Positions 1-8,893 of a stretch of 64,000 bases of DNA are shown here, piece after piece. Source of the stretch: JBNGOQ01 sp050589645 (GTDB taxonomy: Bacteria; Bacteroidota; Bacteroidia; Flavobacteriales; Flavobacteriaceae); NCBI RefSeq assembly GCF_050589645.1, contig NZ_JBNGOQ010000001.1:620001-684000 (forward strand), in the 5' to 3' direction. Every line of letters begins with the position of its first letter. Positions within the stretch are counted from its first letter, which is position 1. Under the pieces are notes generated by a model, which saw nothing but the letters and a program-made list of their open reading frames with translations, did not search any database and was not told the origin of the DNA. A program made the position numbers and the translations under genes.

Positions 1-89
1 CCATGCCAATTTTTCAAAGGTGCTGAATACCTACATGATAGAGCGGCAAAAATTTCTTTGAGACCAGCCATAATTTTGAGGGAAATTGT

Positions 90-119
90 TTGCGGAATTC
101 AATAACCGATGTATATTTG
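90..119 (+). promoter_or_regulatory. promoter of tRNA-Asp
   Basis: A TTG at 90-92 is followed after 19 bp by TATATTTG at 112-119. This matches the Bacteroidota housekeeping promoter (-33 TTG, 19-21 bp, -7 TAnnTTTG). The expected start of transcription lies about 10 bp before the tRNA 5' end. Confidence 0.7.
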
Positions 120-135
120 CACTCGCTTAAGAATT

Positions 136-209
136 GGTCCGGTAGTTCAGTTGGTTAGAATACCTGCCTGTCACGCAGGGGGTCGCGGGTTCGAGTCCCG
201 TCCGGACCG
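136..209 (+). tRNA. tRNA-Asp (anticodon GTC)
   Basis: The full cloverleaf can be folded. The acceptor strands are GGTCCGG at 136-142 and CCGGACC at 202-208, with discriminator G209. The anticodon loop reads CTGTCAC, giving anticodon GTC for aspartate. The T arm contains GGTTCGAGTCCC. No CCA is encoded, which is common in Bacteroidota. It has its own promoter and a terminator directly downstream. Confidence 0.97.
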
Positions 210-210
210 C

Positions 211-242
211 AAAAAGCCTTCAACGCAAGTTGAGGGCTTTTT
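211..242 (+). terminator. intrinsic terminator of tRNA-Asp
   Basis: An inverted repeat with arms AAAAAGCC-TCAAC and GTTGA-GGCTTTTT around a GCAA loop begins two bases after the tRNA and ends in a T run. A near copy of this hairpin recurs at 422-448. Confidence 0.8.
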
Positions 243-310
243 GTTTTTTTGGTCCTTTGGGTCCCATTGTCCATGTTATTATTTTCCATGTACCACGTGG
301 TCTTGAGATT

Positions 311-448
311 ATAAGGGCCGCGGGCCGCCGACGTTCCGTTTTGCGGAAGTCGGGGTGCCGACCGCGAGCGTCGGCATTCGAGTCCCACCTGTCCCGCCAT
401 CGGCGGGATCCGGACCGTTGTAGCCTTCAACGCAAGTTGGGGGCTTTT
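311..448 (+). repeat. partial duplicate of the tRNA-Asp 3' end with embedded hairpin
   Basis: Downstream of the tRNA, the T-arm core TTCGAGTCCC recurs at 377-386, an acceptor-like CCGGACCG at about 411-418, and the tRNA terminator (AGCCTTCAACGCAAGTTG) at 422-439. Between T arm and acceptor sits a CCGCC-ATC-GGCGG hairpin. No D arm or anticodon arm is recognisable, so it is not a functional tRNA. The rest of 243-533 shows no gene. Related sequence occurs at 7762-7830 and around 14980-15055. Confidence 0.6.
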
Positions 449-533
449 ATATTTATTAAAACCGGAATTTTGGTTTATTCCGTAGCCTAGAAATTCCGGG
501 AAACCGTTACAGCTTCCAAAATGTCGGTTTTGG

Positions 534-1370
534 TCACGGTTGTTTGACCAGATTAAAGTTATGGGGGTTACCGGTTACACTACCATTAAAATCCAAATTC
601 ACCTCAATAATCCCCACACAGCTCAATACCCTACCCCCGGGAAGTAAAGTATAGAAGTTGGGTCCAAAGCTTACCGCGGAGTTTATACCGTCCTCATTCA
701 CCCCGATTATGGCCCCTGTTTCTGGGTCAATGGTAAGGACAAGGTCTTCCGCTCCTTCAGTGATGTGCGTACCGTCTATAATCGTAATTTGATTTTCACC
801 AGGTCCGGCAACGACTTCTCTGGTAAAGTCGGTTTCGCCAAAAAAGCTGGCAAAGGTAGAAAAGGAAACATCATAGCTTCCGGGAAGTGCCGAGATGTCC
901 ACGCTGGGGCACTGAACGTCAAGACCGATGGATAACCTGTCTATGCTATCGTCCAGTATTTCTGCCCCTTCCACGGCGTCCAGTACCAATACAATGGCAT
1001 CACTGGCGCCGGGAAGTGCGCTAGAGGCCCGCGTGGTAATGACGATATCCGTGGTAAAGGCGCCCGCCGGGATGACTGTGGACAAGGTACTTATAGCATA
1101 GAACATCGGGTCTAGGGTGGTACTGTTGGCATCCACGCTAAGCTGTACGGCCCTATCCGAGGACGAAAGGGTAGAGACTCCAATGGTGACAGTACTTTCC
1201 GTATCGGCCGCAGGATTGAACACGATGCGGGGATTTGCTATTCCTCCGTTGAATCCGGCAATGGCTCTTCCATTTTCCGTGTCGAAGATGGGAATCTCAT
1301 TTTCTTCGCAGGAAACCATCGAGAGTATTCCCAGGAACAACATCATAAATTTATAGGTTTGGCTTTTCAT
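534..1370 (-). CDS. surface lipoprotein of the SusC/SusD locus
   Basis: The 278-residue protein begins with a lipoprotein signal (hydrophobic stretch, then SMVSC with Cys21 followed by acidic residues), so it is probably exported and lipid-anchored. The N-terminal half reads as beta-strand-rich, like the DUF1735/DUF4843 or Calx-beta-type domains found in SusE-like proteins. The C-terminal part resembles no family I recognise. It is the last gene of a minus-strand operon, 18 bp after susD, a position usually held by an accessory glycan- or ligand-binding lipoprotein. The substrate cannot be inferred. Confidence 0.75.
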   Translation of the reverse strand: MKSQTYKFMMLFLGILSMVSCEENEIPIFDTENGRAIAGFNGGIANPRIVFNPAADTESTVTIGVSTLSSSDRAVQLSVDANSTTLDPMFYAISTLSTVIPAGAFTTDIVITTRASSALPGASDAIVLVLDAVEGAEILDDSIDRLSIGLDVQCPSVDISALPGSYDVSFSTFASFFGETDFTREVVAGPGENQITIIDGTHITEGAEDLVLTIDPETGAIIGVNEDGINSAVSFGPNFYTLLPGGRVLSCVGIIEVNLDFNGSVTGNPHNFNLVKQP

Positions 1371-1388
1371 ATTGCTATTGTTTATATT

Positions 1389-2858
1389 TTAATACCCTTC
1401 GTTTTGAATTAAGTTGGGATTTGCATTGGTCTCGTCTACAGGTATGGGCAACTGGAACCTAAAATCACCAGCCTCAAGCATTTGTATCTCTGCTGGCGTA
1501 CCCGAGCCATCAATGATATCCCCGTTGTTTGAACGGACGATAGACTCCCCACGTCGTTTTATGTCGAAAAACCGATGCCCCTCAAAGGCAAGCTCCACCC
1601 TTCGGTTAAATTGAATGGCGTCTTCCAGTGTCTGCCCGGTCTCTCCCCCTGTGAAGGAGGTAAAACGCAGGTTTCTCAGTACGTCGAGGGAAGCGAGTGC
1701 TTCAGACTCTAAACCCAATTCAAACTGGGCCTCCGCCTTGTTCAAAACTACTTCGGCCGCACGGATAACCTTATTGTCTACCCGTCCGTTGACCTGCCCC
1801 GCTTCTCCCAGGAACTTCAATATGGCGTTGTAATCGTTGCCTTGATTTGTCCCTACAAATTGCAATACGTTTCTGCGCTGATCATTGGGGTCGATGCTAT
1901 TCCAAAAATCGAACTCAACAGCATATTCGGAAATGGTGCTGCCCGCACTTGACTGACTGTAGAGCACCCCTACATTGTTACCCGAAGGGGGATTGTCATC
2001 GGATCCCATTTCATTGGAAGTGTTTATGGCGAGTTCGAATACGATACCGGCGTTGTTGGAATCGGTATACATTCCGGGGAGTTCAGCGGCTGTCGCCAAC
2101 GGGGTGTTTACCTGGTTGGCAGCAGCTATCGCATCCTGATACTGTCCATTGTAAAGATAAACCCTGGACAAAGTCCCAAACACGCCATTTCTGTCCAAAC
2201 GGCCCTCTCCGTTAGACGTGCCGATCAATTGACTGGCACGTTCCAGATCACCGATGATTTCGGCATAGTTGCTCTGGACCGTTTCCCTCGAAGGCTGGGC
2301 AAAGGGGTCTCCGGTATCTCCATCTTCAACTTTTACATAGATAATGCCAGGGGATCCATTGGCATCCCCGCTCTGAGTGGGAATCTTTGCAAAGGTCCTT
2401 GCCAGATCAAAATGGGCCAGGGCCCTTATGGCCAAGGCCTGCCCCAGGATATTGTTCTTTTCGGGACTATTCGTAAGATTGTCTATTTGGCCGATTACCA
2501 GATTCGCGGCGTTTATGGCTTCATAAGCTTCACTCCAGTAAAGCGCTATGGGTCCGCCCGTGTTGGGTACATATCGGTAATCATAATAAATCTCATTGGA
2601 ACGACGCCCGGTCTGCACCAATATTACGTTGTCCGATAAGATGTCCGGGATGCCCTGAAAGCCGAAGTTCGCATTTGTATAGTAGTTTCTTACCTGTGCA
2701 TAGGCACCGTCCACACCATTTTGGAAGGTAGTTAGGCTGTTAAAGAAGGTCTCAGGATTCCCTTCCGTAAAAGGTTGTAAACCGTTCAACTCATCATCAC
2801 AGGCCATGAACCCGAATACAAAATATAATAGTGCTATCTTAAAACTGATTTTTTTCAT
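1389..2858 (-). CDS. RagB/SusD family nutrient-uptake outer membrane lipoprotein
   Basis: The protein has 489 residues, normal for SusD. It starts with a lipobox ending at Cys20 (GFMAC followed by DDE). The family pattern is clear: an N-terminal block around the first asparagine-rich helices, repeated TPR-like helices in the middle (SRVYLYNGQYQDAI), and the C-terminal SusD block with RRVELAFEGHRFFDIKRRG. SusD proteins cap the SusC barrel at the cell surface and bind the incoming ligand. The gene lies 17 bp after susC in the same operon. Which oligosaccharide or peptide it binds is not visible. Confidence 0.95.
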   Translation of the reverse strand: MKKISFKIALLYFVFGFMACDDELNGLQPFTEGNPETFFNSLTTFQNGVDGAYAQVRNYYTNANFGFQGIPDILSDNVILVQTGRRSNEIYYDYRYVPNTGGPIALYWSEAYEAINAANLVIGQIDNLTNSPEKNNILGQALAIRALAHFDLARTFAKIPTQSGDANGSPGIIYVKVEDGDTGDPFAQPSRETVQSNYAEIIGDLERASQLIGTSNGEGRLDRNGVFGTLSRVYLYNGQYQDAIAAANQVNTPLATAAELPGMYTDSNNAGIVFELAINTSNEMGSDDNPPSGNNVGVLYSQSSAGSTISEYAVEFDFWNSIDPNDQRRNVLQFVGTNQGNDYNAILKFLGEAGQVNGRVDNKVIRAAEVVLNKAEAQFELGLESEALASLDVLRNLRFTSFTGGETGQTLEDAIQFNRRVELAFEGHRFFDIKRRGESIVRSNNGDIIDGSGTPAEIQMLEAGDFRFQLPIPVDETNANPNLIQNEGY

Positions 2859-2875
2859 TTTTCTTTCTTTTTTGA

Positions 2876-5800
2876 TTAAAACCCTACCTCTATGCCGAAG
2901 GTGTACGACCTTGTTTGGGGATAACTAAACAGGGAAAACTCCCCGGGGACAAATCCGGCATCCCCGGGCTCGGCATTTTCAGCGGAACCAAGGCCTATTT
3001 CAGGATCTCCTTCATATTCCGTTATGGTTAGAATGTTTTGGCCTGTGGCAAATATCCGCAGGGAATTGATACCCGTATCCTTTAAAAATTTGTTGGGAAC
3101 ATTATAGTCCAGAGTGAGGGTCCTTAGTCGGATGTAATCCCCCCGCTCCAGAAATCGCGTCGAAGTTTGGTCGGCTGTCTCCGCGAACAAGGGACTTGGC
3201 AATACGTTTTGGTCGCCAGGTTGCCTCCAGTAGTTAAAAGCCTCTTCCCTTTGATTGGCGTCAATATTTCCAATGGCTATTCCTGCAGAACGCTGAAGGT
3301 TCAGGATGTAGTTCCCCGACCTAAAGACGAAGTCGCCCCGCAGTCCAAAACCTTTATAACGAACCGAAGTGAAGAATCCACCTTCAAAATCGGCATTGGG
3401 TGATTTACCCTCCAACAGGGTTTGAAAACCCGGACTGAATTCGTTGGTGACGTTTCCATCGGTATCTAGGTACAAGGGTTCCCCATTGGCCGGGTTTACC
3501 CCTGCATAACGCTCCAGGTAAAAGGAATTGATTTCTTCGCCCTCCCGTAATATGGTGTTGCCGTTAATGATATCCTCACCATTGACCAGGGATAACACCT
3601 TATTGTCCAAAAAGGTAATGTTCCCACCTACGGACCAAAGGAGGTTGTCGTTTCTAATGATATCTGCATTAAGGGAAACCTCAATACCGCTGTTCTCCAC
3701 TTCTCCGATATTTGCCAAAATGGAATCGTCCTCATCTCCGACCGTTCTGGAAAGTGGCTGATTCAAGAGCAGGTCCTTTGAATTTTTTTTGAAATAGTCG
3801 ACCACACCGTTGATTCGGTTGTTGAACAACCCGTACTCCAGGCCTATATCCAAAATTGCTTGGGACTCCCATTGAATGGCAGGATTCCCCACCCCTATGG
3901 GAATGGCGGTAGTGAAACCGTTATAGGTATCGAAGGATAGCAGGTTCAGGAATTCGAAGTCTCCGATGTTTTGGTTTCCAGACGTCCCATAAGAAGCTCT
4001 TAGCTTAAGATTGTTAAAAACGGAATTTTCCATGAAGTTCTCATTGGAAATATTCCATGCAGCGCTACCACTAAAGAAGGACCCAAACTTATTATCAGGA
4101 CCAAAACGGGAGGAACCGTCCCTCCTGATGGAACCGGAAAGAATATATTTACCTTCGTAATCATAATCCACAAAAAGCCCTTGGGAGAATAGGATTCTTC
4201 TATCTTCTTCCGTACCGGAATCAGTTGCCTCGGCAGCTACATCCTGAAATGGAATATCAGGTGATGGGAAGCCCCTTGCTGCGGCGAAAAGATCGGTTCT
4301 AATGTTCTCGTTATATTCCAAAAGGAAACCTACGGACAAATTGTGTACCGAATTGAAGGTGTCCGTATAGGTGAATAGGTTATTGACGTTGTATTCGAAA
4401 TCGAGTGCAAAATTATCTGTTTGTGTCCCTGGAAAGTTGACATCCCCAACGAACTGCTGCAATACACCGCCAGACAAGGACCTGACAGTTCTATTAAACC
4501 TATTGCTGACCGCTCCCACCGTAAAACGGTTTGAGAACTTGTCCGATAGTTTCACGTCGGCAGAAAGGTTGCCGATGATCAGCAAGTTCCTGTTGTCTTC
4601 GGGCTCCGTGGTAAGCGCCCTAGCGATGGGAAAACCGGTCGAAGTGGGGTTAAATACGTTATTGCCATCGGCGTCAACGACAATAGCACCATTCCCATCC
4701 CTCAAAAAAACGGGCTCATACGGATTGTAGTCATAAAACCCTCGAAAGGGATTTTGTACATTGTTCCTATCCCTTGGCAAATCCGTCGTACTCCGAGCCA
4801 GGGAAATATTGGCCCCGAGGTTTAACCATTCCTTGGCTTGATAGGTGGTGTTTAAACGAGCGGAGACCCGCTCAAATCCATCAATTCTGTCAATGATACC
4901 TGTATTCTTATCATATCCCAAGGAAAGAAAATAGGTTAAGCGTTCGTCCCCTCCAGAAACACTCAGCGAATTTGATTGGATGATGGAATTTCTCAAAAGT
5001 TCTTCCTCCCAATCGGTATCCAAGGCAATAAGCGCAGCCAGTTGTGTTGGGGAAGCGGTGGCTCCCGGCAGACTTTGTGCTGCATTGACACCTAGTTCTG
5101 CAAATTGCCTTTCCAGTTCCAACTTGCGCTCCGCGTCCAAAAGATCGAAGGGATCTGGAATCCGTTCCGCAAAGCCATAGGAAGACCTGAAGGTTATTTG
5201 CGCATCTCCGGATCTACCTTTCTTGGTGGTTATCAAGACGACACCATTAGCACCTCTAGAACCGTATTTGGAAACTGTGGCGGCGTCCTTGAGAATGGAA
5301 AATGATGCTATATCATTTGGATTGATGTTGCTAATGGGGTTGAAATCCCGCGTGGTGTCCACAGGAATAGGTGTTCCATCAATCACATAAAGCGGTGTGG
5401 TCTGGGCATTGATAGATCCAATTCCCCGGATTTGGACGAAGGCCGTATTGCCAGGCCTGCCATTTGCCGCAGTAACGGCAACACCTGCCGCCTGTCCCTG
5501 AAGTATGTTATCTATACTGGTAGAAGGCACGAAGGCTTCTATCTTCTCCGTAGAGACCGTTGAAATGGCCGAAGTGGAAAGTTCTCTGGACTTGGAACCA
5601 TAGCCCACAACAACCACCTCCTCCAAAGCTTCGGCGTCTTCCTGCATTTGCACATTAATGACCGATGGGATTTCTACAGTTCTTTCCGCCGTGTTTTGGC
5701 CGATATAAGAGAATACCAGAATCTGACCAACACTGGCATTGATGGAATAATTTCCGTCAAAATCGGTCTGTGTACCTGTCGTTGTTCCTTTTATCAAGAC

Positions 5801-5929
5801 ATTTACACCGGGCAGAGGCAAGGATTCCTGGTCCGTGACCCTACCATTGATTGTTTTCGTCTGTGCTATTGCCGAGCTTATTCCCAATAACAAAAGCACA
5901 ATCACAATCCAAGAGTTGTTTACTTTCAT
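2876..5929 (-). CDS. SusC/RagA family TonB-linked outer membrane protein
   Basis: This 1017-residue TonB-dependent transporter has a signal peptide (ending near AIAQ), a carboxypeptidase-regulatory-like domain (GRVTDQESLPLPGVNV, about residues 30-100), the SusC signature EEVVVVGYG, a plug domain with the RGANGVVLITTKKG motif, and a long beta-barrel ending in an aromatic-rich strand with terminal Phe. It imports the SusD-bound ligand using TonB energy. The ATG at 5929 is preferred over an in-frame TTG two codons upstream. No glycosidase or peptidase gene is adjacent, so the substrate is open. The upstream AraC-type gene on the same strand is the likely regulator. Confidence 0.96.
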   Translation of the reverse strand: MKVNNSWIVIVLLLLGISSAIAQTKTINGRVTDQESLPLPGVNVLIKGTTTGTQTDFDGNYSINASVGQILVFSYIGQNTAERTVEIPSVINVQMQEDAEALEEVVVVGYGSKSRELSTSAISTVSTEKIEAFVPSTSIDNILQGQAAGVAVTAANGRPGNTAFVQIRGIGSINAQTTPLYVIDGTPIPVDTTRDFNPISNINPNDIASFSILKDAATVSKYGSRGANGVVLITTKKGRSGDAQITFRSSYGFAERIPDPFDLLDAERKLELERQFAELGVNAAQSLPGATASPTQLAALIALDTDWEEELLRNSIIQSNSLSVSGGDERLTYFLSLGYDKNTGIIDRIDGFERVSARLNTTYQAKEWLNLGANISLARSTTDLPRDRNNVQNPFRGFYDYNPYEPVFLRDGNGAIVVDADGNNVFNPTSTGFPIARALTTEPEDNRNLLIIGNLSADVKLSDKFSNRFTVGAVSNRFNRTVRSLSGGVLQQFVGDVNFPGTQTDNFALDFEYNVNNLFTYTDTFNSVHNLSVGFLLEYNENIRTDLFAAARGFPSPDIPFQDVAAEATDSGTEEDRRILFSQGLFVDYDYEGKYILSGSIRRDGSSRFGPDNKFGSFFSGSAAWNISNENFMENSVFNNLKLRASYGTSGNQNIGDFEFLNLLSFDTYNGFTTAIPIGVGNPAIQWESQAILDIGLEYGLFNNRINGVVDYFKKNSKDLLLNQPLSRTVGDEDDSILANIGEVENSGIEVSLNADIIRNDNLLWSVGGNITFLDNKVLSLVNGEDIINGNTILREGEEINSFYLERYAGVNPANGEPLYLDTDGNVTNEFSPGFQTLLEGKSPNADFEGGFFTSVRYKGFGLRGDFVFRSGNYILNLQRSAGIAIGNIDANQREEAFNYWRQPGDQNVLPSPLFAETADQTSTRFLERGDYIRLRTLTLDYNVPNKFLKDTGINSLRIFATGQNILTITEYEGDPEIGLGSAENAEPGDAGFVPGEFSLFSYPQTRSYTFGIEVGF

Positions 5930-6185
5930 AATCAAAGTTTTGGTTAAAAAATGAGTTAGTGCAATTAAGAAAGGCAGGCAGGATGGAGATTCGTACTAAT
6001 TCAATTAATACTTAAAATGAGAACAAAGCTTAATGATTCTTTTATTCCAAAAAAGTAAGACTGACCCTCTCTCTCCCTGCCCTACCTTTACAATTGCGGG
6101 ATAAAACAATAAAAAGATTGGGATCAAACAGTTAGCCCTTATAGTGACAAACTAATTATCCGAGACTAATTAAAAGTTTACTACC

Positions 6186-7298
6186 CTATGTGGATGCTTG
6201 GTGTTTGGAGAGATAATGGGTAGGCGTAACGCCCTTAAACTTTTTGAAGGCCCTGTAAAAACTTACCTTGTTATTAAATCCTGATCTATAGGCAATCTCA
6301 ATAGTGCTGAGATTTTCGGTGTTGTTCAAAAGGAGTCTTACCACCTCTTCCACACGGAATTTGTTGATGAGATCAAAAAAGCCCATTTGAAAATGCTCAT
6401 TGACCAATTGTGAGGTATGATGCCTGGCAATACCCAGATATTCGGATAGGTCGTTTAGTCTAAGATCATTGTTCAGATAAAGCTTGTCCTTATGCATTCC
6501 ATCGAGAAGTTTTTGTTTGTAATGTATAGAGAGCTTGGCCGAAAAACCGGCATTCTTGTATTTGACCGGAGATCCAAGCGCTTTTAGAACTCTTCCGTTA
6601 AAAAGCTCCGGATGTATGTATCCTAAATAGGTGACAAAACCTAGAAACAGGGTTAGCCCCGTGATAAGTGTATAGTAGTACTCCGCCTTATAACCGTTAA
6701 AAACGACCATGATGAAATACAACGTCCTAAGCGTACAGAATCCCAAGAAAACCAGGGTAATGGTCTTTATCCAAAAGGTAATTTCAAATCCTTTGTACGT
6801 ATACTTCCGATAGATTCGGTAGGCGGCCAATCCATAAAAAAACAAGCTGCTGAGTATGAACCCAACTAGGAAATAGGGATTGATGATGGACTTGTGTTGT
6901 GCACGGATTCCGTCCTTCGTCAATGCCTCCTTAAGTTCAGCTGGGATCAAAAAAATCCCGAGGCAAGAAATCAAAACGATAGCTGCGGGAATAAGGTGTA
7001 ACAGTACCTCATTTAACTTGAGCTTACGCTGTGTAATACGTCGCTTTACAAACAGAAAAAATAAGGGCCCAACAAGCGCGATGGGCAAAAAATAGAAAGC
7101 CGATAATTTTTTGATGAGTTTTGGATTTTCACAAGACCAATATAAAACGCTATTAAAAAGGTTGTAGGATAACAGAAAAAGAAAGATAAACCAAATAATC
7201 TTGGCAACACGATCACCTTTTCTATTGAAAATGAAGATGAACCCGATAAAAACTGCCTGCACTGCGAACGACAGGATTACGACCTCAAAAAAGTCCAT
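6186..7298 (-). CDS. membrane-anchored AraC family transcriptional regulator
   Basis: In this 370-residue protein the first roughly 230 residues form about seven hydrophobic segments, and the last 100 form an AraC-type DNA-binding domain. The second helix-turn-helix carries the conserved pattern IEIAYRSGFNNKVSFYRAFKK followed by GVTPTHY. Proteins of this layout occur widely in Flavobacteriia. It is placed just upstream of the SusC/SusD operon on the same strand, 256 bp away, which suggests it regulates that operon. A TAnnTTTG-like -7 element can be read on the minus strand at 7385-7392. Confidence 0.85.
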   Translation of the reverse strand: MDFFEVVILSFAVQAVFIGFIFIFNRKGDRVAKIIWFIFLFLLSYNLFNSVLYWSCENPKLIKKLSAFYFLPIALVGPLFFLFVKRRITQRKLKLNEVLLHLIPAAIVLISCLGIFLIPAELKEALTKDGIRAQHKSIINPYFLVGFILSSLFFYGLAAYRIYRKYTYKGFEITFWIKTITLVFLGFCTLRTLYFIMVVFNGYKAEYYYTLITGLTLFLGFVTYLGYIHPELFNGRVLKALGSPVKYKNAGFSAKLSIHYKQKLLDGMHKDKLYLNNDLRLNDLSEYLGIARHHTSQLVNEHFQMGFFDLINKFRVEEVVRLLLNNTENLSTIEIAYRSGFNNKVSFYRAFKKFKGVTPTHYLSKHQAST

Positions 7299-7761
7299 AG
7301 AAGTAGTTTTGGTTAGTAAAAGTGGTCACGAGCTTTCCCTATAAAAACACCGTCCGCTCTAACGATCCACGGGAAACAATTCTTCAAAATTAAAGTATCG
7401 GGTAGCGTACCGCGTTAGCTTTTACAAGGGCTTACTCTATTTATATTTTTTTTAACTCCCTATTAGCCCTTGACCCCGTGTGCCAATTGTTCCAGTGTGC
7501 CAGTGTAGACCGCCATTAAAGACCATTGAATCAAAGGCGTATCAGCAGAACCAAAGACCGCTGTTCAATAGTACTATTCTGTTAGCGCAAAATCGACAAC
7601 CTTTATAATGATTGTCTTTTTTGGCCTGAACCCGATTCAATTGTTATCACAAAAATTGAAATCAGCATAACACATAAAGGCAAGTTGGCTTTTTGTTTTT
7701 CTGAGCTTTGGGCCCGTGGTTGGGGTTATCATCCTTCACGGACAACATGGCCCTGAAATGA

Positions 7762-7830
7762 TACGGGTCGCGGGCCGCAAACGTCGGCATTCGAGTCCTG
7801 CCCGTCCCGCCATCGGCGGAATCCGGAAAT
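7762..7830 (+). repeat. dispersed repeat, copy B (tRNA T-arm-like core plus GC hairpin)
   Basis: The sequence shares with 311-415 a CGCGGGCCGC block, the core GTCGGCATTCGAGTCC, and the hairpin GTCCCGCCATCGGCGG followed by ATCCGGA. It does not retain the tRNA terminator. It is probably a small non-coding repeat of this genome. Confidence 0.5.
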
Positions 7831-7972
7831 TGGTTGCATGGGCAAAACCCCACAGAAGGTAGTTCGACTTATTTTAGGGATGTTCAACTGAAAAAATTCG
7901 GGGATACTATCCATTGGGATACATTTGAAGGACCATAGCATAAGTAGGTTAAGTTCATGGTAAGATTTGGGG

Positions 7973-8001
7973 AAAAAGGTGGGGCATTGCCCCACCTTTT
8001 T
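7973..8001. terminator. bidirectional intrinsic terminator
   Basis: Perfect 13-bp arms AAAAAGGTGGGGC and GCCCCACCTTTTT enclose an ATT loop. It lies 46 bp beyond the stop of the minus-strand lipoprotein gene at 8047 and works on either strand by symmetry. Confidence 0.85.
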
Positions 8002-8046
8002 ATGGTTGTTAATCCCAGTTAATGTTCTCTAAGCTGACGATACCGC

Positions 8047-8460
8047 CTAATTGACGGGGACTTCAAAGGTTAGAAATTCGTTCTCCCCGTTTTCGTCCGT
8101 GCCGGTCCATATCCGAAAAATGTAGGTCTGATCATGGAATACCTCAAAATCAAAGGTGGCGGTACGTTCTTCCATGTCCGGTAAGCAGGCCTCTTCGGGA
8201 AAGCGTGTGCCTATGGCGACGATCTGTCGCTCGGTCAGTCCCGTGGAGGTAAAATCGAAACCCTCAAACAAGGTGCAGGCATCCGGAATCAAAAAGGTCA
8301 CTTCTATAGTATATACCTCCCCGACCGTAAAGGTGACCGGGAAGTCGGCATCGGTGACCTGCAAGATCACAATCTGAACTCCCGTTGCGTCGTCATCGGT
8401 ATTACAGCCCGCAAAACCCAGCAGCCCGATCATCAGTAAAAAGAGGAATGCTTTTTTCAT
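8047..8460 (-). CDS. small lipoprotein of unknown function
   Basis: From the ATG at 8460 the product has 137 residues. It carries a lipoprotein signal (MKKAFLFLLMIG..., Cys19 in FAGC) followed by an acidic linker. The remainder is beta-rich and resembles a single immunoglobulin-like domain. An in-frame start nine codons earlier (8487) would put charged residues before the signal and is less likely. It is monocistronic and has a strong terminator downstream. I do not recognise the family. Confidence 0.7.
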   Translation of the reverse strand: MKKAFLFLLMIGLLGFAGCNTDDDATGVQIVILQVTDADFPVTFTVGEVYTIEVTFLIPDACTLFEGFDFTSTGLTERQIVAIGTRFPEEACLPDMEERTATFDFEVFHDQTYIFRIWTGTDENGENEFLTFEVPVN

Positions 8461-8893
8461 GGCGTTCTTTTTTAATAAGATACGCATTCTGGTGTTAGGG
8501 TTGCTTGTTAAATTTTACTGTTTGCCGTAAACAAAAGCTCTTGGTTAAGGAAAATAGGATATTGGATGGAAGCTGCTTTTTGTAAGGTGCGGCTTACCGA
8601 ACAATAGCTCTCCTATATCATTTGGGTTATATCCCAGTACATTTTCTTGTCGGTCAACACGATGAGATAGACCTTGACACCGATCTTGATAAAAAGCGCA
8701 GCTTGGGCCGCTCCGTTCATTAGGTTGTCCAATTCAATCCAAAAACTTCCGCTATTTTGGAGGTTTAAATTTTGACCAATGTAGAACTATAATCATGGAT
8801 TATATCATTTTTAGGTCTCGGATAGTAGATTGTTTGTTTGAATTTTGCCGGTAGTCTCAGCTGCGGTTTCATCGTTTAAATTCCATCGTTCCC
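8461..8893. other. 433-bp intergenic region with a possible coding remnant
   Basis: There is no complete gene. On the minus strand an open frame from 8786 to the TAG at 8613 has protein-like composition (about 57 residues) but no ATG near its beginning; the first in-frame Met is internal. It may be a gene remnant or chance. Confidence 0.35.

Larger units (their letters stand above)
7299..8046. other. 748-bp intergenic region without a recognisable gene
   Basis: The stretch holds only short chance open frames. It contains a dispersed repeat copy at 7762-7830 and a strong bidirectional hairpin at 7973-8001. No other structure was noticed. Confidence 0.5.

Noticed and set aside
155..430. Minus-strand open frame across tRNA-Asp (ending in a TRTRDPLRDRQ-like peptide)
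   Set aside because: It is the antisense of the tRNA and its duplicated 3' end; such peptides are a well-known false annotation.
7662..7995. Two minus-strand open frames in the gap before the antiporter region
   Set aside because: They run through the dispersed repeat and the terminator and show no protein-like pattern.
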